A stretch of 34,731 bases of DNA, taken from positions 1 through 34,731 of the forward strand of contig JAUVXM010000021.1 of assembly GCA_030603565.1 (NCBI GenBank). The letters run 5' to 3'. Below are positions 23,178-32,168 of this stretch, in pieces (positions within the stretch are counted from its first letter, which is position 1; each line of letters opens with the position of its first letter). Position numbers and translations under genes: made by a program. The notes beneath the pieces were generated by a model. The model was given only the letters and a program-made list of their open reading frames with translations, searched no databases and was not told the origin of the DNA. Source of the DNA: Candidatus Aminicenantota bacterium (lineage in GTDB: Bacteria > Acidobacteriota > Aminicenantia > Aminicenantales > Aminicenantaceae).

Positions 23178-24674
23178 ATGAAAGTACAATTATTCGTCCC
23201 GCCTTTGGGATATGTGGCCCAGCGTTGGGGAAAGGGGACCTCTATGCCTCCCTTAGGGATTCTTTCTCTTGCGGCTGTTTTGGAACAGGAAGGGATAGAA
23301 GTGGATGTGGTTCCGGCTGATGTTCTGGATTATAATTGGAGAGATGTAGCTGGGAGGATAAGGGATTTTGCCCCTGATATCGTAGGATGTACTACAACGA
23401 CTGAGAATCGTTTTGATTCTTTTAAGCTTGCCAAAACAGCCAAGCAGGTTGATGAAAGGATACTAACTGTCCTGGGCGGACCTCATATGACTATGGCTGG
23501 AGCTGATACTTTGTATAACATCAGAGATGTTGATATTGCTGTTATCGGTGAAGGAGAAATAACAATTATAGAACTGGTTAAGGCAGCCTCTTCCGGGACT
23601 GATTTTGCTGTAGTCAAGGGTATATGCTGCAGGAAGGATGATGATGTATTTTTTTCGGGAAATAGAGAGAAAATATCAAACTTAGACGACCTGCCCTATC
23701 CTGCCAGACACCTAATACCTTTGGAAAAATATAATTTTTATGTGGATGCTCCTGGAGGAAAACGGCTTAAAGCTCAGAATATTATGACTTCCCGGGGTTG
23801 TCCCTTTAACTGTTATTTTTGTGCTACCCCTATTAATTGGGGGAGGAAGATGAGAGGGTGCTCGCCGGAAAGAGTAGCGGATGAGATCGAGCATCTGATC
23901 CGGGATTTTGGAGCTGAATATATCTGGTTCTATGATGACACTATGAATTATAATCCCGGCCGGCTGCACAAAATAATGGACCTGATCATTGAGAGAAAGT
24001 TTAATATTAAATTCTGTAATGAATTCCGGATAGATGCTATAGATAAACCTTTACTGGAGAAGATGGTCAAGGCCGGACTTGTCTGGGGTCATTTCGGAAT
24101 CGAAGCGGGAAGTGCACGAGTACGGAAGGACATAGTCAAGAAAAATTTTGATATAGAGAAAGCCTTTCAGTTTGTACGCTGGGCAGGAGAACTTGGATTT
24201 GTTCCGGATGCTTTTTTTATTTTTTCTCATTATTCCGAGACCTGGCAGGAAGCTCAGGAAACGATTAGAGTAATGGAAGAATTAAGAGAGGTCAATCCTG
24301 ATACGGAATTTGCCACCGCCCTTCTGCATGTCTATCCCGGGACTCCGCTTGAGAAGATTGCCAAGCAGAAAGGCTTTCTTCCCAAAGAATTTTCCTGGTC
24401 AAAAAAAAAGGATCTGAAAAAAGTATTCCTGCTGCCGGCAGCTCAAGGTTATGTGCCGCTCTTTAAAGATAAATTGAGCTGGTTTCAGATCGCAGATCTG
24501 GTTATGCGCTGGTCAGCTGGAGAAAAAAAAATGTTTTCCGGCTCAAAAATAAAATCTGCTCTTCGTACCCTTTCCTCATTTAAGGGGTTTCTGATTTATT
24601 GCATCTTTTTTTTGACTATGCTGAAATATAAGGGGAAGCAGATTTTTAAGAAGATAAAAGGCGGAAAATGGTAA
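23178..24674 (+). CDS. B12-binding-domain radical SAM protein
   Basis: The 498-residue protein has a cobalamin-binding-like Rossmann domain (about 1-140; PPLGILSLAAVLEQEGIEVD and VLGGPHMTM) without the DxHxxG histidine motif. A radical SAM core (about 195-400) follows, with the cluster cysteines Cys208, Cys212 and Cys215 in RGCPFNCYFC and the later FGIEAGS. The C-terminal 90 residues are basic with one hydrophobic stretch near IYCIFFLTML, which may touch the membrane. This is the layout of the HpnP/BchE-like class that methylates or rearranges lipids, pigments and antibiotics. The substrate cannot be read from the sequence and no pathway genes are adjacent. Its stop codon lies in a hairpin shared with smc. 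Confidence 0.85.
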   Translation: MKVQLFVPPLGYVAQRWGKGTSMPPLGILSLAAVLEQEGIEVDVVPADVLDYNWRDVAGRIRDFAPDIVGCTTTTENRFDSFKLAKTAKQVDERILTVLGGPHMTMAGADTLYNIRDVDIAVIGEGEITIIELVKAASSGTDFAVVKGICCRKDDDVFFSGNREKISNLDDLPYPARHLIPLEKYNFYVDAPGGKRLKAQNIMTSRGCPFNCYFCATPINWGRKMRGCSPERVADEIEHLIRDFGAEYIWFYDDTMNYNPGRLHKIMDLIIERKFNIKFCNEFRIDAIDKPLLEKMVKAGLVWGHFGIEAGSARVRKDIVKKNFDIEKAFQFVRWAGELGFVPDAFFIFSHYSETWQEAQETIRVMEELREVNPDTEFATALLHVYPGTPLEKIAKQKGFLPKEFSWSKKKDLKKVFLLPAAQGYVPLFKDKLSWFQIADLVMRWSAGEKKMFSGSKIKSALRTLSSFKGFLIYCIFFLTMLKYKGKQIFKKIKGGKW

Positions 24675-24711
24675 ATGGTAAATTTCAATTTTCTATTCAC
24701 CATTTACTATT
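24667..24711. terminator. Hairpin overlapping both converging stop codons
   Basis: AATGGTAAATGGTAAAT (24667-24683) and ATTCACCATTTACTATT (24695-24711) pair at 15 of 17 positions around an 11-base loop. The left arm contains the TAA of the radical SAM gene and the right arm contains the TAG of smc. A shared two-way terminator is the natural reading; the left arm is also a member of the GAAAATGGTAAA short repeat. Confidence 0.6.
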
Positions 24712-27700
24712 CTCTGTCTTTGATTTTTACAGAATAAATACTTGTAATATTCGGCTCAGCCATTGTGGTCCCATAGATATAATCGGCTACTTCCATGGTT
24801 TTATAATTATGGGTAATAATGATGAACTGTGTCTGGTCTTTTATTTTTCTCATCAGATTTAGAAATCTGAGTAAGTTTGCTTCATCCAGGGCAGCGTCGA
24901 CTTCATCTAATACGCAAAATGGAGCCGGTTTATAGCGGAACAGGGCGAAAAAGAAAGCCAGGCTTGTCAGGCTTTTTTCGCCCCCTGAAAGCAGAGTAAG
25001 GCTCTGGAATTTTTTCCCGGGGGGCTGAGCAATGATCTCAACTCCACTGTCAAGAGGGTTGTCTTCATCAGATAATTTAACCTTGGCTATTCCCCCTTTG
25101 AACAGGATAGAAAAAATATCTTGAAAATTTTTATTTACGGCGATCAAAGCTTTTATGAATTGAGTTTTGCTTTCCTGGTCTATCTTTTTTATGGCTGTCC
25201 TGGTAGTTTCGATCGAATCTTTCAGGTCTTCTTTTTCTTTGATCAGGAAATCATAGCGCTTTTTTTTGGCTAAATATTCATCTTCAGCCATGAGATTAAC
25301 AGCTGAATACTTTTGCAGCTTTTCTCTTGATTCAGACAGGTCTTCTACAATATTTGAGCCCGGGTCAGAATCGAGATGAACTTCCTTTTTGACCTCATCC
25401 AGAGTTTTATTTATTTCCTGCCAGCAGGATTCTTCCAGGTTGACCAAGTCTCTTTCTTTTTCTGCTTTGCGTACTTCCCATTTTACCCGCTCTTCTTCAG
25501 CAATTCTTTGTTTTTCCCTCAGCTGCTGCACATTTTCTTCTATTTTTTGCTGTTCTTTCTGAAGGCTGCCGAGATGTGATTCCTTGTGCATGAGTTCTGT
25601 TTCTTTTTCTTTGGTCTCTTTTTCAAAATTTACGGCTTTTGATGAGTGTTGAGCTATCTTTTTCTGTAGGCTGATGTTTTCTTCTTCAGATTTATTGATA
25701 TCTGTTTTTATGGATTCTATTCTGTTATTAAGATTTTTCTCCCGCTCAGAAAGATTAATATTAATATGCTCAAGGCTGTTAATCTTCTCTTTGGTGATGT
25801 CTATACTGGATTTTATCTCAAAAAACAACTTTCTACTCTGTTCGCTTTCTTTTTGAAGCTGGGATAATTCATTTTCTTCCGCTTCTGAATTCTGCTTAAG
25901 AATAGTTTTATCTCTATCAAGCTGTTTGATATTGTCGGACTGGGCTTTTAATGCTTCAGATAGATTTTGCTTTTCTTTATTCAAATTTTGCTTTTCTTTA
26001 TTAAGAATCGTTAACTTGGTTTTGGTTTTATCTTGTTCGACTCTGTCATATTTTTGCTCTTTTATAAGGTCCTCTACTTTTCTTTCCAATCCTGATTTAG
26101 AGGAAGAGTATTCCCGAATAAGGTTTTCCAGGTTAGTTTTTTCTGTAATCTTTTCTGCGATTTGAAGGGAAAGAGGAGAAATATTTTTATCTATTTGAGT
26201 GATATTTTCCTTAAGATTTTTAATTTCCCGGCTGATTGCAAAAAGGCCTTCCTTTTTTTCCCCGGATTTTAAAATGCCTGACGAGAGCAGGGTATCTCCC
26301 TGAAGGGTTATAAAGTTGAAAGAGGGATTTTTAAGCCATAATTCCACAGCAGTTTTAATGTCTCTTACAATGGCGGCCTCAGGAAGAGGGAAGAGGCGAT
26401 TCTTGATTTCCGAGTCAGCCTGAATATGGGATTTCAGGAGGCCCAGTACTTTTGGATCCTCATAGAAGCTGGAGGCAAGTTCTTTTTTGTTTTCAGGTCC
26501 AAGCAGGAGGAAATACCCCTTTATTTTCTTATCTGAAGAAAGTTTGATAAAATCTCCAGCCCGGATAAGGGTCGCTTTAGCTTCCTCTTTAAAAAAGACA
26601 TCTATCAGCAGGGCATGTTCGGTACTGCTGTCGATTTTATCTGCAAAAAGGCCCATTGAGTTTGGAATTTTTGGTGTGATACAAGAGCTTTGCTCCTGCG
26701 CTTTCAATTTTTCCAGGGAGTAGAGGTGATGTACATTCTTTTCCCGCTCGTTTTGATGTTCTGCTCTTTTTTTCTCAAAATCAGCCAAGAGTGAGATAGT
26801 ATCACTTAGTTTTTCTTGAGTGTCTTTAAATTCCTTGTTTTTGTTATTTATAAGAGTCTGTATCTTTGATATTTCCAGTTTTTTCTTTTCCAGCTGGGTT
26901 TTAATTTTAGCACTTAGGGAATTTTCCGAGGTGATTTCAGAGCTGAGTTTTTCTTCTTGCCGTTGTATCAATTCGATTTCTTTCTCTCTTTTTACGGCTT
27001 CATTTTTAAGTTCAGTCTGGGAAGAGATTATTTTAAGGAATTTCTCCCGGTTTATTTCAATTTTTTCTTTCCTTGCCTTAAGGTCTTTTCTTGATTCCAG
27101 TCCGTCCTGTCCTGCTATGTCCAGTTTTTTTTGTTTTCTTAAGAGCAATTTTTCAAGATCAGAAAGTTTTTCAGTTCCTTCAGATTGTTCTTCTTTAATC
27201 CCAGTCAGTTCAATTGTGAGTTCTTCTGAGCTGCTTTTTGCAGTGTTTTTTTTCTCCTTTAGAAATTCAATACGCTTTTTATTCCTATCCTGTTCAGCTT
27301 CCAGATGGGAGTGCTGCGATTTTAAAGAGTACAGTTTTTCCTGTTTTTCTTTGATGATTTTTTCAAGGTTCCAGATATCTTTTCGTTTTGTTGCAAGATT
27401 TTTTTTATCATGTTTAATGAGGGAGATTATCTCGTTTTCCCGGTCCAGATTCTTATTATAGATGCCGGCGGTATCTTTTTGGTCTTTTTCTGCTTGTTCG
27501 ATCTTTTTTCTATAGAGCAAAAGAGAAAGCTCTCTGATGTGTTCTCTTAACTTACGGTAACGGATAGCGGCTCCTGCCTGTCTTTTTAAAGCATTTTTTG
27601 CTTTCTCAACTTCTATAATGATGTCTTCCAGGCGGATGAGGTTCTGTTCGCTGTTATTTAATTTATTCTGGGTCTGTCGTTTTATATCTTTGTAATGAGC

Positions 27701-28195
27701 TGTGCCGGCTGCTTCTTCAAGGAGCAGTCTCTTTTCTAAAGGTTTGGAAGCAAGAAAATCACCGATGCTTCCCTGTTCGATCACAAAGTAATCTGTTTCG
27801 CCGATCGCATTTTTCCAAAGCGTTTCCTGGATATCTTTAAGCCTGACTGCCTTTCCGTTTAATCTGTATTCGCTTTCACCTGAACGGAAAACACGGTGGT
27901 TTATCTTGATATCTTCTTTCTCCTTATCCTTTGTATCTCCCAGAAAAAGGCTGACTTCACACATACTAAACGGGGCTTTTTTTGAATTTCCATTAAAAAT
28001 CACATCTCCGCTCCTGGCGCCTCTAAGGGATTTTAAGCGGCTTCCCCGGAAGACCCAGAGCAGAGAGTCGACAATGTTGCTTTTTCCTGTTCCATTGGGG
28101 CCGATGATAGCGGTAATGCCGGGATGAAAAAGGATACGCGTGCGGTCGGAAAAGGATTTAAAACCATGCAGTTCAAGTTTCTTTATTATTTTCAT
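24707..28195 (-). CDS. smc: Chromosome segregation protein SMC
   Basis: The 1162-residue protein is a complete bacterial SMC. Walker A GPNGTGKS at 32-39 follows the usual LELHGFKSF. Two long coiled coils (about 165-490 and 660-1000) flank a hinge around 510-640 (MGLFADKI and ALLIDVFF near the start). The C-terminal head has the signature LLSGGEKSLTSLA and the Walker B FCVLDEVDAALDE. It forms a dimer that organises and separates chromosomes, normally with ScpA and ScpB, which are not in this window. I start at the ATG at 28195; the frame can be extended to a TTG at 28234 that adds MKALELSRRSETQ, which is unlike the family. Neither start has a good ribosome site. Confidence 0.95.
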   Translation of the reverse strand: MKIIKKLELHGFKSFSDRTRILFHPGITAIIGPNGTGKSNIVDSLLWVFRGSRLKSLRGARSGDVIFNGNSKKAPFSMCEVSLFLGDTKDKEKEDIKINHRVFRSGESEYRLNGKAVRLKDIQETLWKNAIGETDYFVIEQGSIGDFLASKPLEKRLLLEEAAGTAHYKDIKRQTQNKLNNSEQNLIRLEDIIIEVEKAKNALKRQAGAAIRYRKLREHIRELSLLLYRKKIEQAEKDQKDTAGIYNKNLDRENEIISLIKHDKKNLATKRKDIWNLEKIIKEKQEKLYSLKSQHSHLEAEQDRNKKRIEFLKEKKNTAKSSSEELTIELTGIKEEQSEGTEKLSDLEKLLLRKQKKLDIAGQDGLESRKDLKARKEKIEINREKFLKIISSQTELKNEAVKREKEIELIQRQEEKLSSEITSENSLSAKIKTQLEKKKLEISKIQTLINNKNKEFKDTQEKLSDTISLLADFEKKRAEHQNEREKNVHHLYSLEKLKAQEQSSCITPKIPNSMGLFADKIDSSTEHALLIDVFFKEEAKATLIRAGDFIKLSSDKKIKGYFLLLGPENKKELASSFYEDPKVLGLLKSHIQADSEIKNRLFPLPEAAIVRDIKTAVELWLKNPSFNFITLQGDTLLSSGILKSGEKKEGLFAISREIKNLKENITQIDKNISPLSLQIAEKITEKTNLENLIREYSSSKSGLERKVEDLIKEQKYDRVEQDKTKTKLTILNKEKQNLNKEKQNLSEALKAQSDNIKQLDRDKTILKQNSEAEENELSQLQKESEQSRKLFFEIKSSIDITKEKINSLEHININLSEREKNLNNRIESIKTDINKSEEENISLQKKIAQHSSKAVNFEKETKEKETELMHKESHLGSLQKEQQKIEENVQQLREKQRIAEEERVKWEVRKAEKERDLVNLEESCWQEINKTLDEVKKEVHLDSDPGSNIVEDLSESREKLQKYSAVNLMAEDEYLAKKKRYDFLIKEKEDLKDSIETTRTAIKKIDQESKTQFIKALIAVNKNFQDIFSILFKGGIAKVKLSDEDNPLDSGVEIIAQPPGKKFQSLTLLSGGEKSLTSLAFFFALFRYKPAPFCVLDEVDAALDEANLLRFLNLMRKIKDQTQFIIITHNYKTMEVADYIYGTTMAEPNITSIYSVKIKDRE

Positions 28196-28283
28196 TTGAG
28201 TTTCAGAGCGTCTTGACAGCTCAAGAGCTTTCAATTAAAGTCATAAAGATGTCATTTTAATACTTTTTAAAATAAAGTCAAAG

Positions 28284-28355
<72 letters not shown>

Positions 28356-28359
28356 CTCT

Positions 28360-28645
28360 TTTTTTAGGGGCCACTGCGAGAATGGTTTGCATGAGTTTTT
28401 TATCTTTAGGAAACTGTCCGACCTGGGGAAGGCGCTGGAGCATAATCGCCCAATTTGTATCCATGGCGAAGACTTTTTTAAATAATGGCAAGCTTTCCTC
28501 GATACAGCCGGTGGAGGCCAGGGTTACAGCCGGCCAAGGCAATCAGCCTTTGGTTTAGCCAGGGTTGACTCTTGGCAAGGAATAGGTGTGTAAGGTTTTC
28601 TGCGAACTGCAGTCCGTTTCTCATCCCTCCGGGCGTGCCATCCTT
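28360..28645 (-). pseudogene. Remnant of an unidentified chromosomal gene, frameshifted and cut at both ends
   Basis: Reading leftward, one frame gives DGTPGGMRNGLQFAENL and on to WLNQRLIALA near 28545. A one-base shift there opens a second protein-like frame, AVTLASTGCIEESLPLFKKV, then FAMDTNWAIMLQRLPQ, which runs on to AVAPKK. The combined 90 or so residues look like the helical, TPR-like end of a protein (EESLPLFKKVFAMD...W). There is no native stop: the frame runs on into the antisense of tRNA-Thr. The upstream part is missing, replaced by the recombinase gene, whose last residues read through this segment in a third frame. I cannot name the family. Confidence 0.45.
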
Positions 28646-30293
28646 GCATATTAGAACTTGAGTCAAGGTCATAGAATGCATTCCAAGGTAACTCCCATAT
28701 TATCAATGGTTTATTCTTTCCATCTTTGCCAAAGACTATTTCTTTTGCTAATATCCCTAAAATTGATGCCTTTTTAGCAAAGTAAAGAGTAACCCATTGA
28801 TTCTGCATGGTTTCCATGAGTTCTAATATTAAATCTATCTGCTCTTCAATGTTGTCCTCATTTTGGCTCAATTGAACAAGTTCAGCATCAATTTCTTTTA
28901 TCCTTCCTTCATGCTTTGCCTTTCTGACATCAAACTCTTCATCAGTGTATCTTTCAGTTTCCCATGCATCATAGATTTTCTTCAACCTTCTTTTCAGAGA
29001 ATCCTTATCTGCATGAAGCGCCTTGATTCTTTTTTCTTTAATATTCACATCTTTGGATTTTATTTGTTTTAGTTCCGCTTCCAACCATACCATTATGGAT
29101 TCATCAAGGAACAATTTGGACACCTGCTCATCAATAGCTTCCATGACTTTTTGTTCTGAATTGTACGGTTGAGGACAGTATTTCTGACCAAATTTTTTCT
29201 TGTAGTAGTCAGCATCAGTAAACATTTTACCATTTGAACATCTTAGATAAACATAAGCTCCCTTTTTAGCTGAATCAGTTACAATCTGACATCCACAGTA
29301 ATGACACCTTCCCAGCTTGGTAAGCGGGGACTTATATGACTTAATTTTTCCTCGGGTATTACTCTGGAAATCTCTGTTATGCAAGATTGATTGTGCCTTG
29401 TCCCAGTCTGCTTTGGGAATCTGTGATTTAAATTGAGTAGCAGGTTTGCTTTTCTTTCCTAATGTGATTAATCCAATATAAATTTTCTTGGTTAGATTCT
29501 TGTAGAGGGTTTGTCTTGTGAATGGTTTATCAGTCCTTCTGTTCCGAATGCCGAGTTCCTTAAGTCTTTCTACAAACTGAGAAAGGGAATAGTCCCCTTT
29601 GGCAAACTCTTTGAACATTATCCTCACATCATCAAGTTCTTCTTTTATAGAGTCAACCTGATTAGTTTTCACGTTGCCTCTTCTTATTGTGTATGTCTTG
29701 AATCCATATCCTGGATTATAAAATAATTGACCTTTGGCAAACTTGGTCTTCACACCCTCTGAAGCATAAATGCTTTTTTCATAGGACTCCCTCTCAGCTT
29801 TCTTTAAAAGATCCGTGAGTTTATCCTTCTGCTCAAAATCGTGTTTAGTAAAAGGATTGAATGCCAATTTTTCAACAAGTATGTGAATGTATATGTCAGT
29901 GAGTCCTGCATTCAGGAGTTGAGTCTTGGTGTTACCCCAATCCATGTCATTCCGACTGAACCTGTCTGCTTTATAGAATATCAGGTGTCTGATTTTGTGC
30001 TTCTTAACATATTTGATCATCTTGTTAAATTGAGCTCTATCATGAATTATGTCATAAGCTGAGCCTTTCTCAGCAAAACAACCATCTGCTTGGAAGACAC
30101 CTCCACCTTCTTTTTCCAATTTACAGGTCACTCTAGTATCAAGCTCTATCTCCACACCATTTAGCCTTTCATTCCTTAAGCTCCACTTTTTGACTTCCAG
30201 ATACTGGGTTATATTTCTGAACTGAGTGTCAAAAGAATGTTCATCTTGACGATCGGAAGATACTCTGAGATATGCTATTGCTTTATCACTCAT
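28524..30293 (-). CDS. Large serine recombinase (site-specific integrase)
   Basis: The 589-residue protein starts at the ATG at 30293 (MSDKAIAYLRVSS), with GGAG nine bases upstream. Catalytic Ser12 is in YLRVSSDRQ; KADRFSRN near 105 is the typical resolvase-domain motif. The recombinase DNA-binding domain follows, then a zinc ribbon near 340-385 (CHYCGCQ...CSNG...C) and a coiled coil around 405-490. This is the size and layout of phage or ICE integrases that insert a circular element at one chromosomal site. The last 40 or so residues (from about WHARRDEK) are encoded by what looks like target-gene DNA, so the native C-terminus was probably near the SSSNMQ stretch. It is the last gene of a three-gene operon. 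Confidence 0.85.
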   Translation of the reverse strand: MSDKAIAYLRVSSDRQDEHSFDTQFRNITQYLEVKKWSLRNERLNGVEIELDTRVTCKLEKEGGGVFQADGCFAEKGSAYDIIHDRAQFNKMIKYVKKHKIRHLIFYKADRFSRNDMDWGNTKTQLLNAGLTDIYIHILVEKLAFNPFTKHDFEQKDKLTDLLKKAERESYEKSIYASEGVKTKFAKGQLFYNPGYGFKTYTIRRGNVKTNQVDSIKEELDDVRIMFKEFAKGDYSLSQFVERLKELGIRNRRTDKPFTRQTLYKNLTKKIYIGLITLGKKSKPATQFKSQIPKADWDKAQSILHNRDFQSNTRGKIKSYKSPLTKLGRCHYCGCQIVTDSAKKGAYVYLRCSNGKMFTDADYYKKKFGQKYCPQPYNSEQKVMEAIDEQVSKLFLDESIMVWLEAELKQIKSKDVNIKEKRIKALHADKDSLKRRLKKIYDAWETERYTDEEFDVRKAKHEGRIKEIDAELVQLSQNEDNIEEQIDLILELMETMQNQWVTLYFAKKASILGILAKEIVFGKDGKNKPLIIWELPWNAFYDLDSSSNMQGWHARRDEKRTAVRRKPYTPIPCQESTLAKPKADCLGRL

Positions 30294-30627
30294 TTTTCTG
30301 TCTCCTCTCAATTTCTGCATCGACCTCTTCAGTCTGCTCTAGGTGAATTTCATACAGCTTGTTAGATAGCCTGAGCATGTTGGTTCTGACAGTTTCTGCA
30401 TCCTTCCGAGTGAAAGGCAGTTCTGTCATATCAAAGAAAGTCTTAAAGGCCATATAGGTTGCATCCATAGGATCACGCTTGAAGAAGGGCTTGAAGGTAA
30501 TAGAAAAGTATTTTTTCCAACCCTTAATCGGATTTTTTCTTAGCTCAACAATTGCATCTGACATCTTCTTAATATCTTTTTGACTTATATCATTAATAGG
30601 AGCATTTTTTGGTATCCTTATTTTCAT
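30286..30627 (-). CDS. Unknown protein in the recombinase operon
   Basis: The 113-residue, mostly helical, soluble protein has no recognised motif. It has an N-terminal KIRIPKNAPINDISQKDIKK and a charged C-terminus (EEVDAEIERRQKNE). Its ATG overlaps the stop of the RHH gene (ATGA) and its stop overlaps the recombinase start by eight bases, so the three are translated together in order. That position suggests a partner of the recombinase, for instance a directionality factor, or a regulator. This is inference from place only. Confidence 0.6.
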   Translation of the reverse strand: MKIRIPKNAPINDISQKDIKKMSDAIVELRKNPIKGWKKYFSITFKPFFKRDPMDATYMAFKTFFDMTELPFTRKDAETVRTNMLRLSNKLYEIHLEQTEEVDAEIERRQKNE

Positions 30628-30797
30628 GATTTACCCCCTTTTCTTCTCTGTATGTACTGCTTAATTGCCACACGGAAGAGACTATTCAGGCTACGTTCTT
30701 CCTCTTCAGCAATTTTTGCCAAGTAGTCATGCCACTCCACCGGAATCCGAATTCCGATGGCTCTGGTCTCCTTTTCCAGTTTTGGTCTTGCTGTCAT
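30624..30797 (-). CDS. Ribbon-helix-helix regulator
   Basis: The 57-residue protein begins MTARPKLEKETRAIGIRIP, where RAIGIRIP is the DNA-contacting strand, and continues with two helices (EWHDYLAKIAEEEERSLNSL then FRVAIKQYIQ), the Arc/MetJ/CopG fold. AGGAG lies six bases before the ATG. The TGA overlaps the ATG of the next gene. Small RHH proteins of this type repress their own operon by binding direct or inverted repeats; suitable direct repeats (ACAAGT twice) lie in the promoter just upstream. It would therefore control the recombinase. Confidence 0.8.
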   Translation of the reverse strand: MTARPKLEKETRAIGIRIPVEWHDYLAKIAEEEERSLNSLFRVAIKQYIQRRKGGKS

Positions 30798-30827
30798 GTG
30801 CTCTCCTTTGCTTAAAGGGATAATAAT

Positions 30828-30856
30828 ATAATATAATATACTTGTGCACTTGTCAA
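30828..30856 (-). promoter_or_regulatory. Promoter and operator of the RHH-recombinase operon
   Basis: Reading leftward, TTGACA (30856-30851), 17 bases, then TATTAT (30833-30828). Inside, ACAAGT occurs twice as ACAAGTGCACAAGT (30853-30840), a direct repeat of 8-bp period that overlaps the -35 box and fits binding by an RHH dimer pair. The -10 region is part of an AT repeat (TATATTATATTATATTATTA). Confidence 0.7.
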
Positions 30857-30861
30857 GTTTT

Positions 30862-30885
30862 TTGGGGGTGAAATTGGGGGTGAAA
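30862..30885. repeat. Tandem 12-bp repeat, two copies
   Basis: TTGGGGGTGAAA occurs twice in a row, directly upstream of the -35 box of the recombinase operon. The G-run and its place between the operator and the next gene suggest a further binding site or a recombination-related site. Two copies only. Confidence 0.55.
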
Positions 30886-30948
30886 TTTTTTGATACTACA
30901 ACAATATCCTGCTTCCACTCACATTAATCTTCTTTATTACTGAAATAT

Positions 30949-32139
30949 TTATTCTAATTCTGAAATGAAATCTAATAGAAAAAATGCTCTTAAAACATTA
31001 TATATACTCCCATAAGATACGTATTCGCCATGCATTATTTTATGCCTGTAAAAGCGAGTATGAGTATATCCAGTTTTGGGTTTTTTTCTAGGAAAGGCTG
31101 TTCCCCATAAAGTATCTAAAATCATATCTATGAATAAATCATCCCACTTAACAAAACTGTCATATTTAGCAGTTTTATTCTTTCTGATAATCTTTTCTTT
31201 ATATTCCTCAAGTTTTATAAAGACTCTATGCTCAGGATATTTTCTGATGTCAAATCCTTTGGATATCGCATAATCTGTCAATACTCCATCAATTTGAGCA
31301 ATTAATGTTGGGATAATAACGTTTGCAGAATTGAAAGTGTCGATCTTTTTTGATATTTTAAGTGTTTTTAGACAATCTCTTAATATTCTAATCCGTTTCT
31401 TGAATAGCTTATTAGATTCCCAATTTTTAATCATTAATTCTATTTCTTTAAAATTATCTCTTTGGTAATAATCCAAAAATAGCTTATTTATACTTTCTCG
31501 ATGATTTCCTTGCTTATTACCTAAGTTGGATATTAAAGATACAACTCTTAAGTCCATTGAGGGAGGGATAAGCCATCCATATTTTTCTAGAATTCTCCCA
31601 GCATTGTCAGCTGCTATTACTATTTTTTGCAAAATTTCACTCATTTCTTTGCTAATTTTTTGCATAAATTCTATTTTAGGCGTGATATTAAGTTGTGCCA
31701 TTTTAGAAAAAGACTCTGTTAAAGACGCTGATAATCGTTTTATCATTTGTTCAGCTAAGTTTCCAATAGGAACAAAAATCTTTGAGATTTCTTTTTGGTA
31801 GCTCTTATAGTAGCTCTTATATGAGTTATAAAAATTAATATAGAATGATTCATCTTCATTTTTCTTGAAGTGTTTTGTAAAAATGACAGTCTCTTTAATA
31901 AAATATTTCGTTATAATTATAATTTCCCTGTTCTCTAAATCAGAAAAATCTGAGATACTGATTTTAGGACTCACAATCTGATTATGTAAAATAAAAATAG
32001 TAAAACCTTTATATCGTTTCCCGATGAGTTTGTAATTCTCTATTTTTATTAAATCAGTTAAATTAATTTGCCTAAATTTAAGACGACCGAGTTTTTGATG
32101 TTTATAATAAAAATTTTTTTTTGTACTAATTTTAAGCAT
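30949..32139 (-). CDS. Unknown protein with a C-terminal HEPN-like motif
   Basis: The 396-residue AT-rich gene encodes a basic N-terminal region (about 1-110), a long helical middle (about 110-200) and a helical C-terminal half. The end has YRHKIMHGEYVSYGS near residue 368 followed by YNVLRAFFLLDFI; R-x4-H with a following Gly matches the HEPN-type ribonuclease motif, seen in many uncharacterised proteins as RHxxxHG. This points to an RNase-type effector, perhaps for defence, but the assignment rests on the motif alone. No signal peptide. The start has only a weak AAG ribosome site. The gene lies downstream of the two-helix membrane protein on the same strand, 29 bases away, so they may be co-transcribed. 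Confidence 0.6.
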   Translation of the reverse strand: MLKISTKKNFYYKHQKLGRLKFRQINLTDLIKIENYKLIGKRYKGFTIFILHNQIVSPKISISDFSDLENREIIIITKYFIKETVIFTKHFKKNEDESFYINFYNSYKSYYKSYQKEISKIFVPIGNLAEQMIKRLSASLTESFSKMAQLNITPKIEFMQKISKEMSEILQKIVIAADNAGRILEKYGWLIPPSMDLRVVSLISNLGNKQGNHRESINKLFLDYYQRDNFKEIELMIKNWESNKLFKKRIRILRDCLKTLKISKKIDTFNSANVIIPTLIAQIDGVLTDYAISKGFDIRKYPEHRVFIKLEEYKEKIIRKNKTAKYDSFVKWDDLFIDMILDTLWGTAFPRKKPKTGYTHTRFYRHKIMHGEYVSYGSIYNVLRAFFLLDFISELE

Positions 32140-32168
32140 CTTAGTTCTTTTGTTCTTAATGAGAAATT

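Noticed and set aside
25376-27461. Several plus-strand frames antisense to smc
   Set aside because: They are rich in Phe and Ser, the mirror of the Lys/Glu codons of a coiled coil, and have no start signals.
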